A stretch of DNA of 64,000 bases from Paenibacillus paeoniae (GTDB lineage: Bacteria; Bacillota; Bacilli; Paenibacillales; Paenibacillaceae). Shown here piece after piece: positions 51,066 to 60,374 of this stretch (positions are counted from its first letter, which is position 1; every line of letters begins with the position of its first letter). The position numbers and the translations under genes are program-made. The notes under the pieces were generated by a model, which was given only the letters and a program-made list of their open reading frames with translations, searched no databases and was not told the DNA's origin. Location: contig NZ_QUBQ01000005.1 in NCBI RefSeq assembly GCF_003388735.1, positions 288,885 through 352,884 on the forward strand, written 5' to 3'.

Positions 51066-52097
51066 ATGCTTAAAGCAGGACTTATCGGATTTGGATTTAT
51101 GGGACGTATGCACTTCGATAATTACGTACGGCTCATGAATGAAGGAGCACAGGTTCAATTGGTTGCCGTGTGCGACTCGCGCATAGAGCAGCTGAAGAAT
51201 ACATCTGCAGGGGGCAATATCGCAACGGCACAAGAGGTATACGATCTATCAACTTACAATCTATACGAGAGTGTCGAAGAGATGCTGGAGAATGAAGAGC
51301 TGGATATAGTCAACCTTACGCTGCCAACGCCGCTTCACGCCGATCTGACGATTTCGCTGCTTCAGCAGGGCATTCATGTCATGTGCGAGAAGCCGATCGC
51401 CAGGACCTCGCAGGAAGCCTGGCGGATGGCCGAAGCGGCCAAGTCAACAGGCAAGACGTTAATGATCGGACAATGCCTTCGCTTCTGGCCCGCCTATGAA
51501 TATATGAAGCAATGCGTGACGGACGGGCGTTACGGTGAAGTGCTGTCCGGCAGCTTTTTCCGAGGCGGGGCAACGCCTCAGGGATGGTTTCGGAACGGAG
51601 AGCTTAGCGGCGGCTGTATGCTAGATATGCACATTCATGATACGGACATGATCAACTGGCTGTTCGGGCAGCCGGAAGCAGTCTCCTCCGTTGCGCGCAA
51701 TGTCATTACCGGGAGTGCGTACGATATGGTCTCTACCAATTATATCTATGCGGACGGCAAGGTGCTGAACGCACAGGCTGACTGGACGCTTCAAGGTGAG
51801 TTCGGCTTTGCCATGACATTCCGTCTGAACTTCGAAGGTGCCAATATTGTATTCGAGCAGGATCATCTCAAAGTCAATCCCAACGATGGGCCGAGCTTCA
51901 GTCCGGAATTGTCACCGGATATGGGGTATTACCGGGAGATCCAGTACTTCATCGAGGTCGTACAGAATGGCCAGCCGGCATCGGTATGTACGCCGGAGAG
52001 CGCGGCGGCATCGCTGGAAATCATAGAAGCAGAGATTCGTTCGGCGGACAATCGCGGAGCGCTGGAGCGGGTTCAGTTAACTAGGCTGGGGAAATAG
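51066..52097 (+). CDS. Gfo/Idh/MocA-family NAD(P)-dependent oxidoreductase
   Basis: This 343-residue dehydrogenase has an N-terminal Rossmann fold (GLIGFGFMGRMH) and the conserved catalytic-region motif CEKPIART. Its C-terminal alpha/beta substrate domain contains GGCMLDMHIHDTDMINWLFG, whose aspartate/histidine are the proposed catalytic pair. Such enzymes oxidise inositols or sugars or interconvert keto sugars. Three successive ATGs (51060, 51063, 51066) follow AGGAG; spacing favours the last. It is coupled with the upstream isomerase gene and ended by a terminator. Confidence 0.9.
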   Translation: MLKAGLIGFGFMGRMHFDNYVRLMNEGAQVQLVAVCDSRIEQLKNTSAGGNIATAQEVYDLSTYNLYESVEEMLENEELDIVNLTLPTPLHADLTISLLQQGIHVMCEKPIARTSQEAWRMAEAAKSTGKTLMIGQCLRFWPAYEYMKQCVTDGRYGEVLSGSFFRGGATPQGWFRNGELSGGCMLDMHIHDTDMINWLFGQPEAVSSVARNVITGSAYDMVSTNYIYADGKVLNAQADWTLQGEFGFAMTFRLNFEGANIVFEQDHLKVNPNDGPSFSPELSPDMGYYREIQYFIEVVQNGQPASVCTPESAAASLEIIEAEIRSADNRGALERVQLTRLGK

Positions 52098-52118
52098 GCC
52101 GCGGTTGGTTCAGGCTGG

Positions 52119-52170
52119 GAGGGACATTAGGACTGCGGATCACCGCATGTCAGAATGTCCCTTCTTGTCT
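52119..52170 (+). terminator. Terminator after the Gfo/Idh/MocA gene
   Basis: GAGGGACATT (52119-52128) pairs with AATGTCCCTTC (52153-52163), with an inner GCGG/CCGC helix, followed by TTGTCTCC. Confidence 0.75.
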
Positions 52171-52196
52171 CCCGGCGACTGTCCCGGTGGTCACAT

Positions 52197-52226
52197 TTGC
52201 AATTGCGGTCTCATTCATACTAAGAT
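52197..52226 (+). promoter_or_regulatory. Promoter of the alarmone synthetase gene
   Basis: TTGCAA (52197-52202) and TAAGAT (52221-52226) are 18 nt apart, followed by a roughly 50-nt leader. Confidence 0.55.
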
Positions 52227-52282
52227 GGATTCATCCGAAGTGAAGGGCGGCGCTTGTCGTACCTATAGAGGGAGAACCGTTT

Positions 52283-53023
52283 ATGAAACCCATACAAATA
52301 GAGCAGTTCAAAAAGATGAAGAACGAAGTTACTCGTTTTATGATGATGTACCAGTTCGCTTTGAACGAGTTGGAGACCAAGATTGAAATATTAAAAGAAG
52401 AATTCCAATTTCTGCATGACTATAATCCCATTGAACATACCAAATCAAGAGTAAAGTCGCTGGAAAGCATTATGCGGAAAATAAGCCGCAAAGGTGTTCC
52501 GTTTGTGCTGGAAGATATTAAAGGTCATATTAAAGATATAGCAGGACTCAGAATCACTTGCTCGTTCATTACGGATATCTATCATATTCGAGACATGCTG
52601 ACCAACCAATTCGGTCTCCGCGTCAATGAGGAGAAAGACTATATTGGGAATCCGAAGCCCAACGGCTATCGGAGCCTTCACCTTCTTGTAGAAGTGCCGG
52701 TCTTTATGTCGGACGGGCAGGAGAGCGTCTGCGTAGAAATTCAAATTCGTACGATAGCAATGGACTTCTGGGCGAGCCTGGAGCATAAAATATTTTACAA
52801 ATACAATCAATCTGTTCCCGCAAGCCTTCTTCAGGAATTGAAGGAAGCGTCCGATTCCGCGAATCGTCTTGATTTGCAGATGGAACGGCTTCACCGGGAG
52901 ATCTCTGTCATTAAGGAAACCCAGGGCGATGATAGCGTGGAGGAACTGACCCAGCTGCTTATGGGCAGTCAGTCATTCAAGCTGCCTTCTGCGCTGCTTG
53001 AGCTTGGGAGAGAAGGGAACTAG
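52283..53023 (+). CDS. relP: Small alarmone synthetase, RelP/YwaC type
   Basis: This 246-residue single-domain (p)ppGpp synthetase transfers pyrophosphate from ATP to GDP or GTP. The synthetase fold carries NPIEHTKSRVKSLESI, the catalytic DIAGLRITCSF, PNGYRSLHLLVEVPV and EIQIRTIAMDFWASLEHK. These blocks match B. subtilis YwaC (RelP) more closely than YjbM (RelQ), especially the HTKSRVKS segment. There is no hydrolase, TGS or ACT domain. The C-terminus is about 35 residues longer than YwaC. It stands alone with its own promoter. In relatives it is induced by cell-envelope stress. Confidence 0.9.
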   Translation: MKPIQIEQFKKMKNEVTRFMMMYQFALNELETKIEILKEEFQFLHDYNPIEHTKSRVKSLESIMRKISRKGVPFVLEDIKGHIKDIAGLRITCSFITDIYHIRDMLTNQFGLRVNEEKDYIGNPKPNGYRSLHLLVEVPVFMSDGQESVCVEIQIRTIAMDFWASLEHKIFYKYNQSVPASLLQELKEASDSANRLDLQMERLHREISVIKETQGDDSVEELTQLLMGSQSFKLPSALLELGREGN

Positions 53024-53153
53024 CCCATTATTTTATTCGCGCCGCTGTCCGATTCTTCTCTCTATGAGACTCCTATTGGACATGAATATTAATTTCTAGT
53101 AGGATAATAGAAAAGTAAGTAGCACAGCGACGATGAAATAGGGGTTGAGACTT

Positions 53154-53534
53154 ATGTTGCAGCTAGGATCCAAGGTTGTCATAGTGGCTGACCAATTCGA
53201 ACAGAAGCTTCCCATTGGGGAATATGGCTATATAATCGCATACGACCGCAACGCCGATAATGTGTTTGACTATGTGGTGCGCGTACCGATGGCGAATCGC
53301 AATTTTCTTGTTCCTGACGAGGACGTGGAGCTTGAAGAGGTGCTCGTTCAATTGGAAGTGGACCGTATCGAGCGGGAGGCCCTTATCGATTATGCGCTTG
53401 CGACGCACAACGAGGACCTCTTCAAGCGTATTATGAAGGGCGATGAAGAGGACGCGGAGGAAGAGCATGCGGGCAAAGAGCCTATTAGTCGTGAGGACTT
53501 CATTCGTCAGGTTAATCTGAAGGCATGGATTTAA
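53154..53534 (+). CDS. IDEAL-domain-like protein
   Basis: This acidic protein of about 126 residues has a beta-rich N-terminal half (about 1-60: LGSKVVIVADQ, GEYGYIIAYDR, DYVVRVPM). A helical segment EREALIDYALATHNEDLFKRI follows, resembling the IDEAL motif of Bacillales proteins. An acidic linker and a helical tail end it. The ATG at 53154 is about 9 nt after AGGGG; the TTG at 53145 abuts the site. IDEAL domains have no settled function. It lies just upstream of gatCAB but is separated by a terminator. Confidence 0.6.
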   Translation: MLQLGSKVVIVADQFEQKLPIGEYGYIIAYDRNADNVFDYVVRVPMANRNFLVPDEDVELEEVLVQLEVDRIEREALIDYALATHNEDLFKRIMKGDEEDAEEEHAGKEPISREDFIRQVNLKAWI

Positions 53535-53609
53535 TGGTAAGGCGCGGGTTTGGCGCAAGAGCAGGCGAGCATTATGCAAGCCCGTGTCTGGCAACAGCCC
53601 ATGCAAGTG

Positions 53610-53655
53610 AAGGGACGGACAAGGGATGCAATTCCCTTCCGTTCCTTTTTTGTTT
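53610..53655 (+). terminator. Terminator before gatCAB
   Basis: AAGGGACGGACAAGGG (from 53610) pairs with CCCTTCCGTTCCTT (53634-53647) with minor bulges, followed by TTTTT. Confidence 0.85.
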
Positions 53656-53755
53656 TTGAAGCATGTAGATGCGATCCCATCCTCTCCTATCATTGCTGAT
53701 CAGCGTACAAGTAGGCTATAATAAAAAGAATGACTTTGCAGAGGAGAGTACCCTG

Positions 53756-54043
53756 ATGAGCATAACTTTAAAGGATGTTGAGCATGTCGCGAATCTGGCG
53801 CGGCTGGATCTGACAGATGCAGAGAAAGCCCAGTTCACTGAGCAGCTCAACGCAATATTGAAATATGCGGAGAAGCTCAACGAGCTGGATACGGAAAACG
53901 TCGAGCCGACAAGCCATGTGCTGCCGATCACAAACGTGATGCGCGACGACGTCATGAAGGAATCGCTTCCGATTGAGAAGGTTCTGCTGAATGCGCCAGA
54001 CGAGGAAGACGGTCAAATTAAAGTGCCTGCGGTGCTTGAATAA
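53756..54043 (+). CDS. gatC: Aspartyl/glutamyl-tRNA amidotransferase subunit C
   Basis: This 95-residue subunit wraps around GatA and GatB in the tRNA-dependent amidotransferase that makes Gln-tRNA(Gln) and Asn-tRNA(Asn). It has the canonical N-terminal DVEHVANLARLDLTDAEK, a central NVEPTSHVLPITNVMRDD segment and the ending EDGQIKVPAVLE. The ATG at 53756 follows AGAGGAGAG. It is first in the gatCAB operon, 32 nt before gatA. Confidence 0.97.
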   Translation: MSITLKDVEHVANLARLDLTDAEKAQFTEQLNAILKYAEKLNELDTENVEPTSHVLPITNVMRDDVMKESLPIEKVLLNAPDEEDGQIKVPAVLE

Positions 54044-54075
54044 TATTCGGTTTTATTTGAAGGGAGGAACTACTG

Positions 54076-55533
54076 TTGGCACTGTTCGATCTACGCCTGC
54101 AGGATGTACATAACAAGCTTAACAACAAAGAGCTGTCCGTAACGGAGCTCGTAGACGCGTCATTCGCGAGAATTAAGGAGACTGACGATTCGATCAAGGC
54201 GTTCCTGACCTTGAATGAAGATGACGCCCGCTCGCAAGCGCATGAGATGGACAAGCGCCTGCAAGAAGGCGGCGATAAAGGCTTGCTGTTCGGCCTGCCT
54301 GCAGGCATTAAGGACAATATCGTGACGGAGGGCTTGCTTACGACGTGCGCGAGCCAATTCCTGAGCAACTACAACCCCATCTATAGCGCGACCAGCGCGC
54401 GCAAGCTGAAGCAAGCGGATGCCATCACAATCGGGAAGCTGAACATGGACGAATTCGCCATGGGCGGCTCGAATGAGAACTCTAGCTACTTCCCGACGCG
54501 CAATCCGTGGAATACGGACTATGTACCGGGCGGTTCCAGCGGCGGCTCCGCTGCGTCTGTAGCGGCGGGACAAGTCTACTTCTCGCTCGGCTCCGATACA
54601 GGCGGCTCTATTCGCCAGCCGGCTGCTTATTGCGGCATCGTTGGGCTCAAGCCAACGTACGGCCTTGTATCACGCTTTGGCCTGGTAGCCTTCGCATCCT
54701 CGCTGGACCAGATCGGTCCATTGACGAAAAATGTAGAGGATTCCGCTTACGTGCTTCAGTCGATCGCAGGTTATGATGCCAGCGACACTACATCAGCGAA
54801 TGTAGACATCCCGGATTACACGGCTGCCTTGACTGGCGATGTGAAGGGACTCCGCATTGGCGTTCCGAAGGAATACCTTGGAGCGGGAATCGATCCGCGC
54901 GTGAAGGAAGCGGTTATGAACGCGCTGCAAGTGTACGAATCGCTGGGCGCTACATGGGAAGAAGTATCGCTTCCGCACACGGACTATGCGATCGCTACCT
55001 ATTATCTGCTTGCTTCTTCGGAGGCGTCCTCCAACCTGGCTCGCTTCGATGGCGTACGCTATGGCGTACGCGCCGACAATCCGGATAATCTGGTCGATTT
55101 GTACCGCAAGTCGCGCAGCCAAGGCTTCGGACCTGAAGTGAAGCGCCGTATTATGCTGGGCACTTATGCGCTTAGCTCCGGCTACTACGATGCCTACTAT
55201 TTGAAGGCCCAGAAAGTACGTACGCTGATTAAAGGCGATTTCGATAATATCTTTAAGCAATATGATCTAATCATCGGACCGACGGCTCCGACTCCGGCTT
55301 TCCGCATCGGCGAGCAAGTTGGCGATCCGCTTACGATGTATTTGAACGATATATGTACAATACCAGTCAGCTTGGCTGGCATTCCTGCCATCAGCGTTCC
55401 ATGCGGAACGGCGGACGGCTTGCCAATCGGCCTGCAAATTATCGGCAAAGCATTCGACGAATCGACGGTGCTTCGCGTCGCGCATGCCTTTGAGGCTCAT
55501 ACCGACCACCACAAGCTGCGCCCGCAGCTGTAA
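54076..55533 (+). CDS. gatA: Aspartyl/glutamyl-tRNA amidotransferase subunit A (glutaminase)
   Basis: This 485-residue amidase-signature enzyme releases ammonia from glutamine. The Ser-cisSer-Lys triad is visible as K79 (PAGIKDN), S154 (PGGSSGGSAA) and the nucleophile S178 (DTGGSIRQPA). The length is normal for the family. The gene starts with TTG behind GAAGGGAGGAAC, an unusual start but well spaced. GatB follows 42 nt downstream in the same operon. Confidence 0.97.
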   Translation: MALFDLRLQDVHNKLNNKELSVTELVDASFARIKETDDSIKAFLTLNEDDARSQAHEMDKRLQEGGDKGLLFGLPAGIKDNIVTEGLLTTCASQFLSNYNPIYSATSARKLKQADAITIGKLNMDEFAMGGSNENSSYFPTRNPWNTDYVPGGSSGGSAASVAAGQVYFSLGSDTGGSIRQPAAYCGIVGLKPTYGLVSRFGLVAFASSLDQIGPLTKNVEDSAYVLQSIAGYDASDTTSANVDIPDYTAALTGDVKGLRIGVPKEYLGAGIDPRVKEAVMNALQVYESLGATWEEVSLPHTDYAIATYYLLASSEASSNLARFDGVRYGVRADNPDNLVDLYRKSRSQGFGPEVKRRIMLGTYALSSGYYDAYYLKAQKVRTLIKGDFDNIFKQYDLIIGPTAPTPAFRIGEQVGDPLTMYLNDICTIPVSLAGIPAISVPCGTADGLPIGLQIIGKAFDESTVLRVAHAFEAHTDHHKLRPQL

Positions 55534-55575
55534 TTATCGCGTACAAGAAGGACGCTTAGGAAAGGAACGATAAGA

Positions 55576-57015
55576 ATGTCTGTAGCGAACAAATACGAGA
55601 CGGTCGTGGGACTGGAAGTGCACGTCGAGCTGCACACGAACAGTAAAATCTTTTGCGGCTGCTCCACCTCCTTCGGCGCTCCGCCGAATACGCATACCTG
55701 CCCGGTATGTCTGGGGCATCCCGGCGTATTGCCGGTGCTGAACCGCCAAGCTGTGGAATATGCAATGAAAGCGGCGCTGGCGCTGAACTGCACCATTGCC
55801 GATGTGAGCAAGTTTGACCGGAAAAACTATTTCTACCCCGATTCGCCGAAGGCGTATCAAATCTCGCAATACGATCAGCCGATCGGCGAGAATGGCTGGA
55901 TTGATATTGAAGTGAACGGCGAGACCAAGCGCATCGGCATTACGCGCCTCCACCTGGAGGAAGATGCAGGCAAGCTGACGCATGTCGACGGAGGTTACGC
56001 TTCACTAGTTGACTTCAACCGTGTCGGTACGCCTTTGGTTGAGATTGTATCGGAGCCGGATATCCGTACGCCGGAAGAAGCGAAGGCGTATCTGGAGAAG
56101 CTGAAGGCCATTATGCTTTATTGCGATGTATCCGATGTGAAGATGGAAGAGGGCAGCTTGCGCTGCGATGCCAACATTAGCCTTCGTCCTTATGGACAAG
56201 AGAAGTTGGGCACGCGCGCCGAGCTGAAGAACATGAATTCGTTCCGCGGTGTTCAACGCGGGCTGGAATATGAGCAGTTCCGACAGGCAGAGATTCTGGA
56301 TGCGGGCGGCGAAGTCGTGCAGGAAACGCGTCGATTCGACGATGCGGTGGGCAAGTCATTCTCGATGCGGGGCAAGGAAGAAGCGCATGACTATCGTTAC
56401 TTCCCGGACCCTGACCTCGTGAGGCTGCATATCAACAAGGAGTGGAAGGAGAGCGTTCTCGCCTCCATTCCGGAGCTTCCTGATGCACGCAAAGCTAGGT
56501 ATACGGCAGACTACGGCTTGCCGGCCTATGATGCCGAGGTTATTACCGCTTCGAAGAAACTAGCTGATTTCTTCGAGGAAAGCCTCTCCTACACGAAGGA
56601 TGCGAAAGCCGTCTCCAACTGGATTATGGGCGATCTGCTCGGCTATCTGAATGCGAATGGCCTTGAGCTTGAGAACGTGAAGATTACCGGTCAAGGTCTT
56701 GGCGAGATGATCGGCTTGCTTGAGAAAGGCACGATTAGCGGCAAGATTGCGAAAACGGTCTTCAAAGCTATGCTGGAGAGCGGCAAGCTGCCTCAACAGA
56801 TTGTAGAGGAGCAAGGCCTTGTTCAAATTAGTGATGAAGGCGCGATTCTGACTATTGTCGATGCGATCATTGAGAAAAATCCGCAATCGGTGGAAGACTT
56901 CCGGGCGGGCAAAGAAAAGGCGATCGGCTTCCTTGTCGGACAGATTATGAAGGAGACGCGGGGCAAAGCGAATCCGGCGCTCGTGAATAAGCTGCTGCTT
57001 GAGCGTCTTCAATAA
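55576..57015 (+). CDS. gatB: Aspartyl/glutamyl-tRNA amidotransferase subunit B
   Basis: This 479-residue kinase subunit activates Glu- or Asp-tRNA with ATP before amidation. It begins with the family hallmark VVGLEVHVELHTNSKIFCGC. The two zinc cysteine pairs are CGC and CPVCLG. It has the KNYFYPDSPKAYQISQ block and the C-terminal YqeY-like tRNA-binding domain ending NPALVNKLLLERL. It is last in gatCAB and followed by a strong terminator. Confidence 0.97.
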   Translation: MSVANKYETVVGLEVHVELHTNSKIFCGCSTSFGAPPNTHTCPVCLGHPGVLPVLNRQAVEYAMKAALALNCTIADVSKFDRKNYFYPDSPKAYQISQYDQPIGENGWIDIEVNGETKRIGITRLHLEEDAGKLTHVDGGYASLVDFNRVGTPLVEIVSEPDIRTPEEAKAYLEKLKAIMLYCDVSDVKMEEGSLRCDANISLRPYGQEKLGTRAELKNMNSFRGVQRGLEYEQFRQAEILDAGGEVVQETRRFDDAVGKSFSMRGKEEAHDYRYFPDPDLVRLHINKEWKESVLASIPELPDARKARYTADYGLPAYDAEVITASKKLADFFEESLSYTKDAKAVSNWIMGDLLGYLNANGLELENVKITGQGLGEMIGLLEKGTISGKIAKTVFKAMLESGKLPQQIVEEQGLVQISDEGAILTIVDAIIEKNPQSVEDFRAGKEKAIGFLVGQIMKETRGKANPALVNKLLLERLQ

Positions 57016-57035
57016 CGACTGACCCTGTATCCCGT

Positions 57036-57076
57036 AAGGCGCGATTCATCATGTTGAGATGAGTCGCGCCTTTTGC
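57036..57076 (+). terminator. Terminator after gatB
   Basis: A 15-bp stem (57036-57050 with 57058-57072, one G-U pair) is followed by TTTTGC. Confidence 0.88.
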
Positions 57077-57140
57077 TGCATAGAATGAAATAGGCAGGGA
57101 TGGGGTGCCCAGACTACAGGATGAGAGGTCAAGATCGCTG

Positions 57141-57875
57141 ATGATGACATTAAGTGCGGTGCATAACCCTTGGTTAATTGATGAAATTGATATTTTGATC
57201 CGTTTGGCGCTTGCCTTGCTGCTTGGCGGATTAATCGGGCTGGAGCGGGAGCAGTCGAACCACGCGGCAGGATTGCGCACCAATATTTTGGTCTGCTTAG
57301 GCGCGTGCTTGCTGATGCTGCTGTCGATCTACGGCTTTTCGGATTTCGTGGATGAGCCCAATGTTCGCGTCGATCCGGCAAGGCTGGCTGCTGCGGTTAT
57401 TACAGGCGTCGGTTTTTTGGGAGCGGGCACGATTTTGTTCACGGGCAAGTCCATTACGGGACTGACGACCGCAGCATCGCTTTGGGTTGTGGCGGCGATT
57501 GGTCTTGCAGTGGGCGCAGGCTTCTATTTTGCTTCCACAAGCGTCACCGTTATGGTTCTGCTTACGCTATGGCTGTTTAACAAATTGGAGAAACGGTATA
57601 TTAAAGCTAAAAAGGAACATGTGATCAGCATTCATGCTGTGGACTTATCTTCCGCAATGAACAAGCTCAATGCCATCTTGGACGGGCGCAAAGTGATCAT
57701 CAAGAAAATGTATATGGAAGATGTAGCAGTCAGCGACAAACGCAAAAACGACAACGAGACGCTGACCAAGCTGGTGCTGCATATTATCATGCCGCAGCGC
57801 AAGAATGAGAAGCTGATGCAATTGATGGACGATCTGAAGAAACTGGAGGGCATACGTTGGGTAAGCTCGGAATAA
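57141..57875 (+). CDS. MgtC/SapB-family membrane protein
   Basis: This 244-residue membrane protein has four to five helices in its first 150 residues. It carries the MgtC signature LLGGLIGLEREQSNHAAGLRTNILVCLGACL, then GVGFLGAGTILF and GLTTAASLWVVAAIGLAVG. A cytosolic C-terminal ACT-like region of about 90 residues follows. Family members affect magnesium starvation survival or inhibit F-type ATPase. The start is unclear. The ATG at 57141 is the family-like start with a weak site; a GTG lies at 57105. It overlaps the next gene by 19 nt. Confidence 0.85.
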   Translation: MMTLSAVHNPWLIDEIDILIRLALALLLGGLIGLEREQSNHAAGLRTNILVCLGACLLMLLSIYGFSDFVDEPNVRVDPARLAAAVITGVGFLGAGTILFTGKSITGLTTAASLWVVAAIGLAVGAGFYFASTSVTVMVLLTLWLFNKLEKRYIKAKKEHVISIHAVDLSSAMNKLNAILDGRKVIIKKMYMEDVAVSDKRKNDNETLTKLVLHIIMPQRKNEKLMQLMDDLKKLEGIRWVSSE

Positions 57876-59830
57876 GATCGCGGGCCGGAAGGCTGCTCTC
57901 CGTCCTGCTTGCTTTTATGCTGCCTGGTCTCGGCCATGTTCGGCACGGACAATACGTCAGGGGCTTTCTTCTGATTGCCGCCTTGCTGCTCGACTACGTC
58001 GCCATCTTCCGATTGGCCGATTCCGACGGGGGCCGGCATCTCTTGCTTATTGTTTATCTTGTATTGCTGCTGCCGGTCTTTTATTTCATCAGCGTCTTTG
58101 AAGTGCTGCAATTCAGCGATGCGGGGAAGAAGGACGACACTCCGCTTAGGCTGAGGGATGGCGTGTGGTTAATGCTTGCGGGCGCATTCATGCTGATTTT
58201 GCTGAAGCCGCCCGCCATTATGCTGCCATGGATGAATGAGCTGGCGGAGTGGTCTGTGGGACCGCTGCTTATGCTCGTATCGCTCTTATGGCTGCGCACA
58301 ACAAGGAAGGGAGCAGGCATTATGTTCAAGCTGGGGAGAATGACGGCATGTATCATCCTGTTGGCTATCGGCGCCTTGCTGCTCTGGGATCATCTCCAGG
58401 GCCGCAATGACATTGCGCTGCTGAGGAATGGGTGGCCGCTTGTTTTTGTGTTCCTCGGCTTGGAGATTATCCTGTACAGCACGCTGCTGAAGCGGCGGGC
58501 TGCAGGGCTTCGGCTTGATACGGCCGGCATTGCCGCCTCCCTTGTTATCGCGGTTACCGCTTATGGCGTTACACAGTACGCGGATTTCCCGGTGAAGTGG
58601 CTGGATCAATTCAATGTGGATTTGAACGGCAGGAAGGAATTTGCGGAGGAGAACGGATTCCGTTTTGATAAAAATGTGATGAAGGTTCCTTTCGACGAAA
58701 CTGTGCAATCGCTGCGAATCGAAAATGCCAACGGCGATATCCATGTCCGATCGGGCGATGTGGACGAGATCGAAATCTATACGACAGTATGGGTTGATTT
58801 CACCGACGAGGCGGAGGCCAAAACCATTGCCGAGAAGTCGGTGCTGCAAGCGACGCCTGGCATGGAGATGGTGTTCGAAGGCAAGGGACAGCCCTACGGC
58901 GCGAATGGCAATCGACTGCCGAAGATGAATGTGGAGATCATCATTCCGAAGCTGGACGAGCCGGTGGGAGAGATCATGGGACCGCCTCCTCCGCCTCCAG
59001 ACGATCATGCGGACGATCCCTCTTCCGATGATTCCGGAACTTCTGCGGAAGGGGATACGATAGATGGCGATATCGTCCCGCAAGGAGTGGATTCGTCTGT
59101 CGAGAATGGGGATTCAAGGGTTGAAGAAGGCGATTCTATACAAGAAGGATCGGAGCCGGGCGAAGATGCGGACATGACTTCCGATGAAGGGGAGGTCCAG
59201 AATACGCCGGACGAAAGAGGGCTGAAGTTGACCATCAACAGCGGCAACGGTTCAGTATCGGTCATGGATTTCCGTGCGAGTGGCGGCTTGGTCGTAAGGA
59301 GCGGCAGCGGACTCGTGCAGCTATCGACGATTTACGGCGATGTGTCGGTAGAAGGGATAAATGCCAGCCTTGAAGCCAATTCCATCCATGGGCAGAGCAA
59401 CATCGTGACTAAAAACGGAAGCATCAGGATCGAGTCTGCGACCGATGATGTTTTTGCAAGTACCATGAACGGCAATCTGGAGCTGATCGATATTTACGGA
59501 GATCTGGACAGCGAAACGAAGAATGGCGGCATACGGATATCGAACGCCGTAATGGGGATCAAAGCGAACACGCTGAACGGTAATGTGGACATTGACAGCC
59601 TTGTCGTCGGCGGCAACTGGGACCTGGACAGCTCTGTTGGCGAGATCAAGTTGCGCATCCCTTACAATGGAAACTATACCGTGTACGGATCGGTAACTTT
59701 CGGCAATATTGCAACCGATCTCCCTCTTGATCAGACGCGCAAAACGGTGCGCGGGGCTATAGGAAACGGCGAGTATCGCATTCATATTAATGCGACGAAC
59801 AGCATATCGATACAAGGTCAGGGTCTTTAG
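57857..59830 (+). CDS. Multi-spanning membrane protein with extracytoplasmic DUF4097-like beta-helix
   Basis: This 657-residue protein has an N-terminal hydrophobic half with about seven helices (residues 10-250). The exposed part (about 275-657) starts with NANGDIHVRSGDVDEIEIYT. An acidic Pro/Asp/Ser/Glu-rich linker follows (about 370-455), then repeated short strands (NGSVSVMDFRASGGLVVRSG, SIHGQSNIVTKNGSIRIES), the pattern of DUF4097/putative adhesin beta-helices. The start is a TTG 6 nt behind GGAGGG inside the mgtC-like gene, so the two are coupled. DUF4097 proteins often sit with envelope-stress systems. The function is unknown. Confidence 0.72.
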   Translation: MGKLGIRSRAGRLLSVLLAFMLPGLGHVRHGQYVRGFLLIAALLLDYVAIFRLADSDGGRHLLLIVYLVLLLPVFYFISVFEVLQFSDAGKKDDTPLRLRDGVWLMLAGAFMLILLKPPAIMLPWMNELAEWSVGPLLMLVSLLWLRTTRKGAGIMFKLGRMTACIILLAIGALLLWDHLQGRNDIALLRNGWPLVFVFLGLEIILYSTLLKRRAAGLRLDTAGIAASLVIAVTAYGVTQYADFPVKWLDQFNVDLNGRKEFAEENGFRFDKNVMKVPFDETVQSLRIENANGDIHVRSGDVDEIEIYTTVWVDFTDEAEAKTIAEKSVLQATPGMEMVFEGKGQPYGANGNRLPKMNVEIIIPKLDEPVGEIMGPPPPPPDDHADDPSSDDSGTSAEGDTIDGDIVPQGVDSSVENGDSRVEEGDSIQEGSEPGEDADMTSDEGEVQNTPDERGLKLTINSGNGSVSVMDFRASGGLVVRSGSGLVQLSTIYGDVSVEGINASLEANSIHGQSNIVTKNGSIRIESATDDVFASTMNGNLELIDIYGDLDSETKNGGIRISNAVMGIKANTLNGNVDIDSLVVGGNWDLDSSVGEIKLRIPYNGNYTVYGSVTFGNIATDLPLDQTRKTVRGAIGNGEYRIHINATNSISIQGQGL

Positions 59831-59846
59831 GCAAACGGCACATTCA

Positions 59847-59891
59847 TTGACAAATTTGCGAACGTGAACGTACAATAGTAATAACTACTAT
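59847..59891 (+). promoter_or_regulatory. perR promoter with overlapping Per-box-like operator
   Basis: TTGACA (59847-59852) and TACAAT (59871-59876) are 18 nt apart. The inverted repeat ATAGTAAT-A-ACTACTAT (59875-59891) overlaps the -10 and start site and resembles the PerR box TTATAATnATTATAA, consistent with autoregulation. Confidence 0.65.
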
Positions 59892-59910
59892 GAAGAAAGG
59901 CGTGAGGGGA

Positions 59911-60342
59911 ATGGCAGCCAGCGTTCAATTGGCACTGGAGCAACTGAAGATGAATGGCGTCCGGATGACCCCGCAACGACACGCCATCTTGAGCTATCTG
60001 ATGGATTCCAAGTCCCATCCTACTGCGGATGAGATCTATAAGGCGCTCTCGCCGGCTTTTCCAAGCATGAGCGTAGCGACCATATACAACAATCTGAGAT
60101 TGTTTGTAGAAGCTGGCTTAGTGCGCGAGCTTACGTATGGTGATGACTCTAGCCGATTTGATGCGGATTTGTCCGATCATTATCATGCCATCTGCAAGAG
60201 CTGCGGACAGATCGTCGACTTTGGTTACCCGCCACTGCTTGAGGTGGAGAAGGCCGCATCGAAGGAAACGGGCTTTACGGTACAAGGTCATCGGATGGAG
60301 ATATACGGATTGTGTTCATCTTGCAACACAACCGCGAAGTAA
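59911..60342 (+). CDS. perR: Peroxide-responsive Fur-family repressor
   Basis: This 143-residue protein is PerR, the metal-dependent peroxide sensor. The regulatory metal site is visible as H36, D84, H90, H92 and D103, and the structural zinc cysteines as C95, C98, C135 and C138. These match B. subtilis PerR with an offset of one. The DNA-binding helix is in PSMSVATIYNNLRLF. I place the start at the ATG at 59911, giving the family N-terminus MAAS. The ATG at 59890 falls at the predicted transcription start. Oxidation of the histidines by peroxide would release it from DNA. Confidence 0.95.
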   Translation: MAASVQLALEQLKMNGVRMTPQRHAILSYLMDSKSHPTADEIYKALSPAFPSMSVATIYNNLRLFVEAGLVRELTYGDDSSRFDADLSDHYHAICKSCGQIVDFGYPPLLEVEKAASKETGFTVQGHRMEIYGLCSSCNTTAK

Positions 60343-60374
60343 AACGTATATAAACTAGATAACTCTTTACACAT

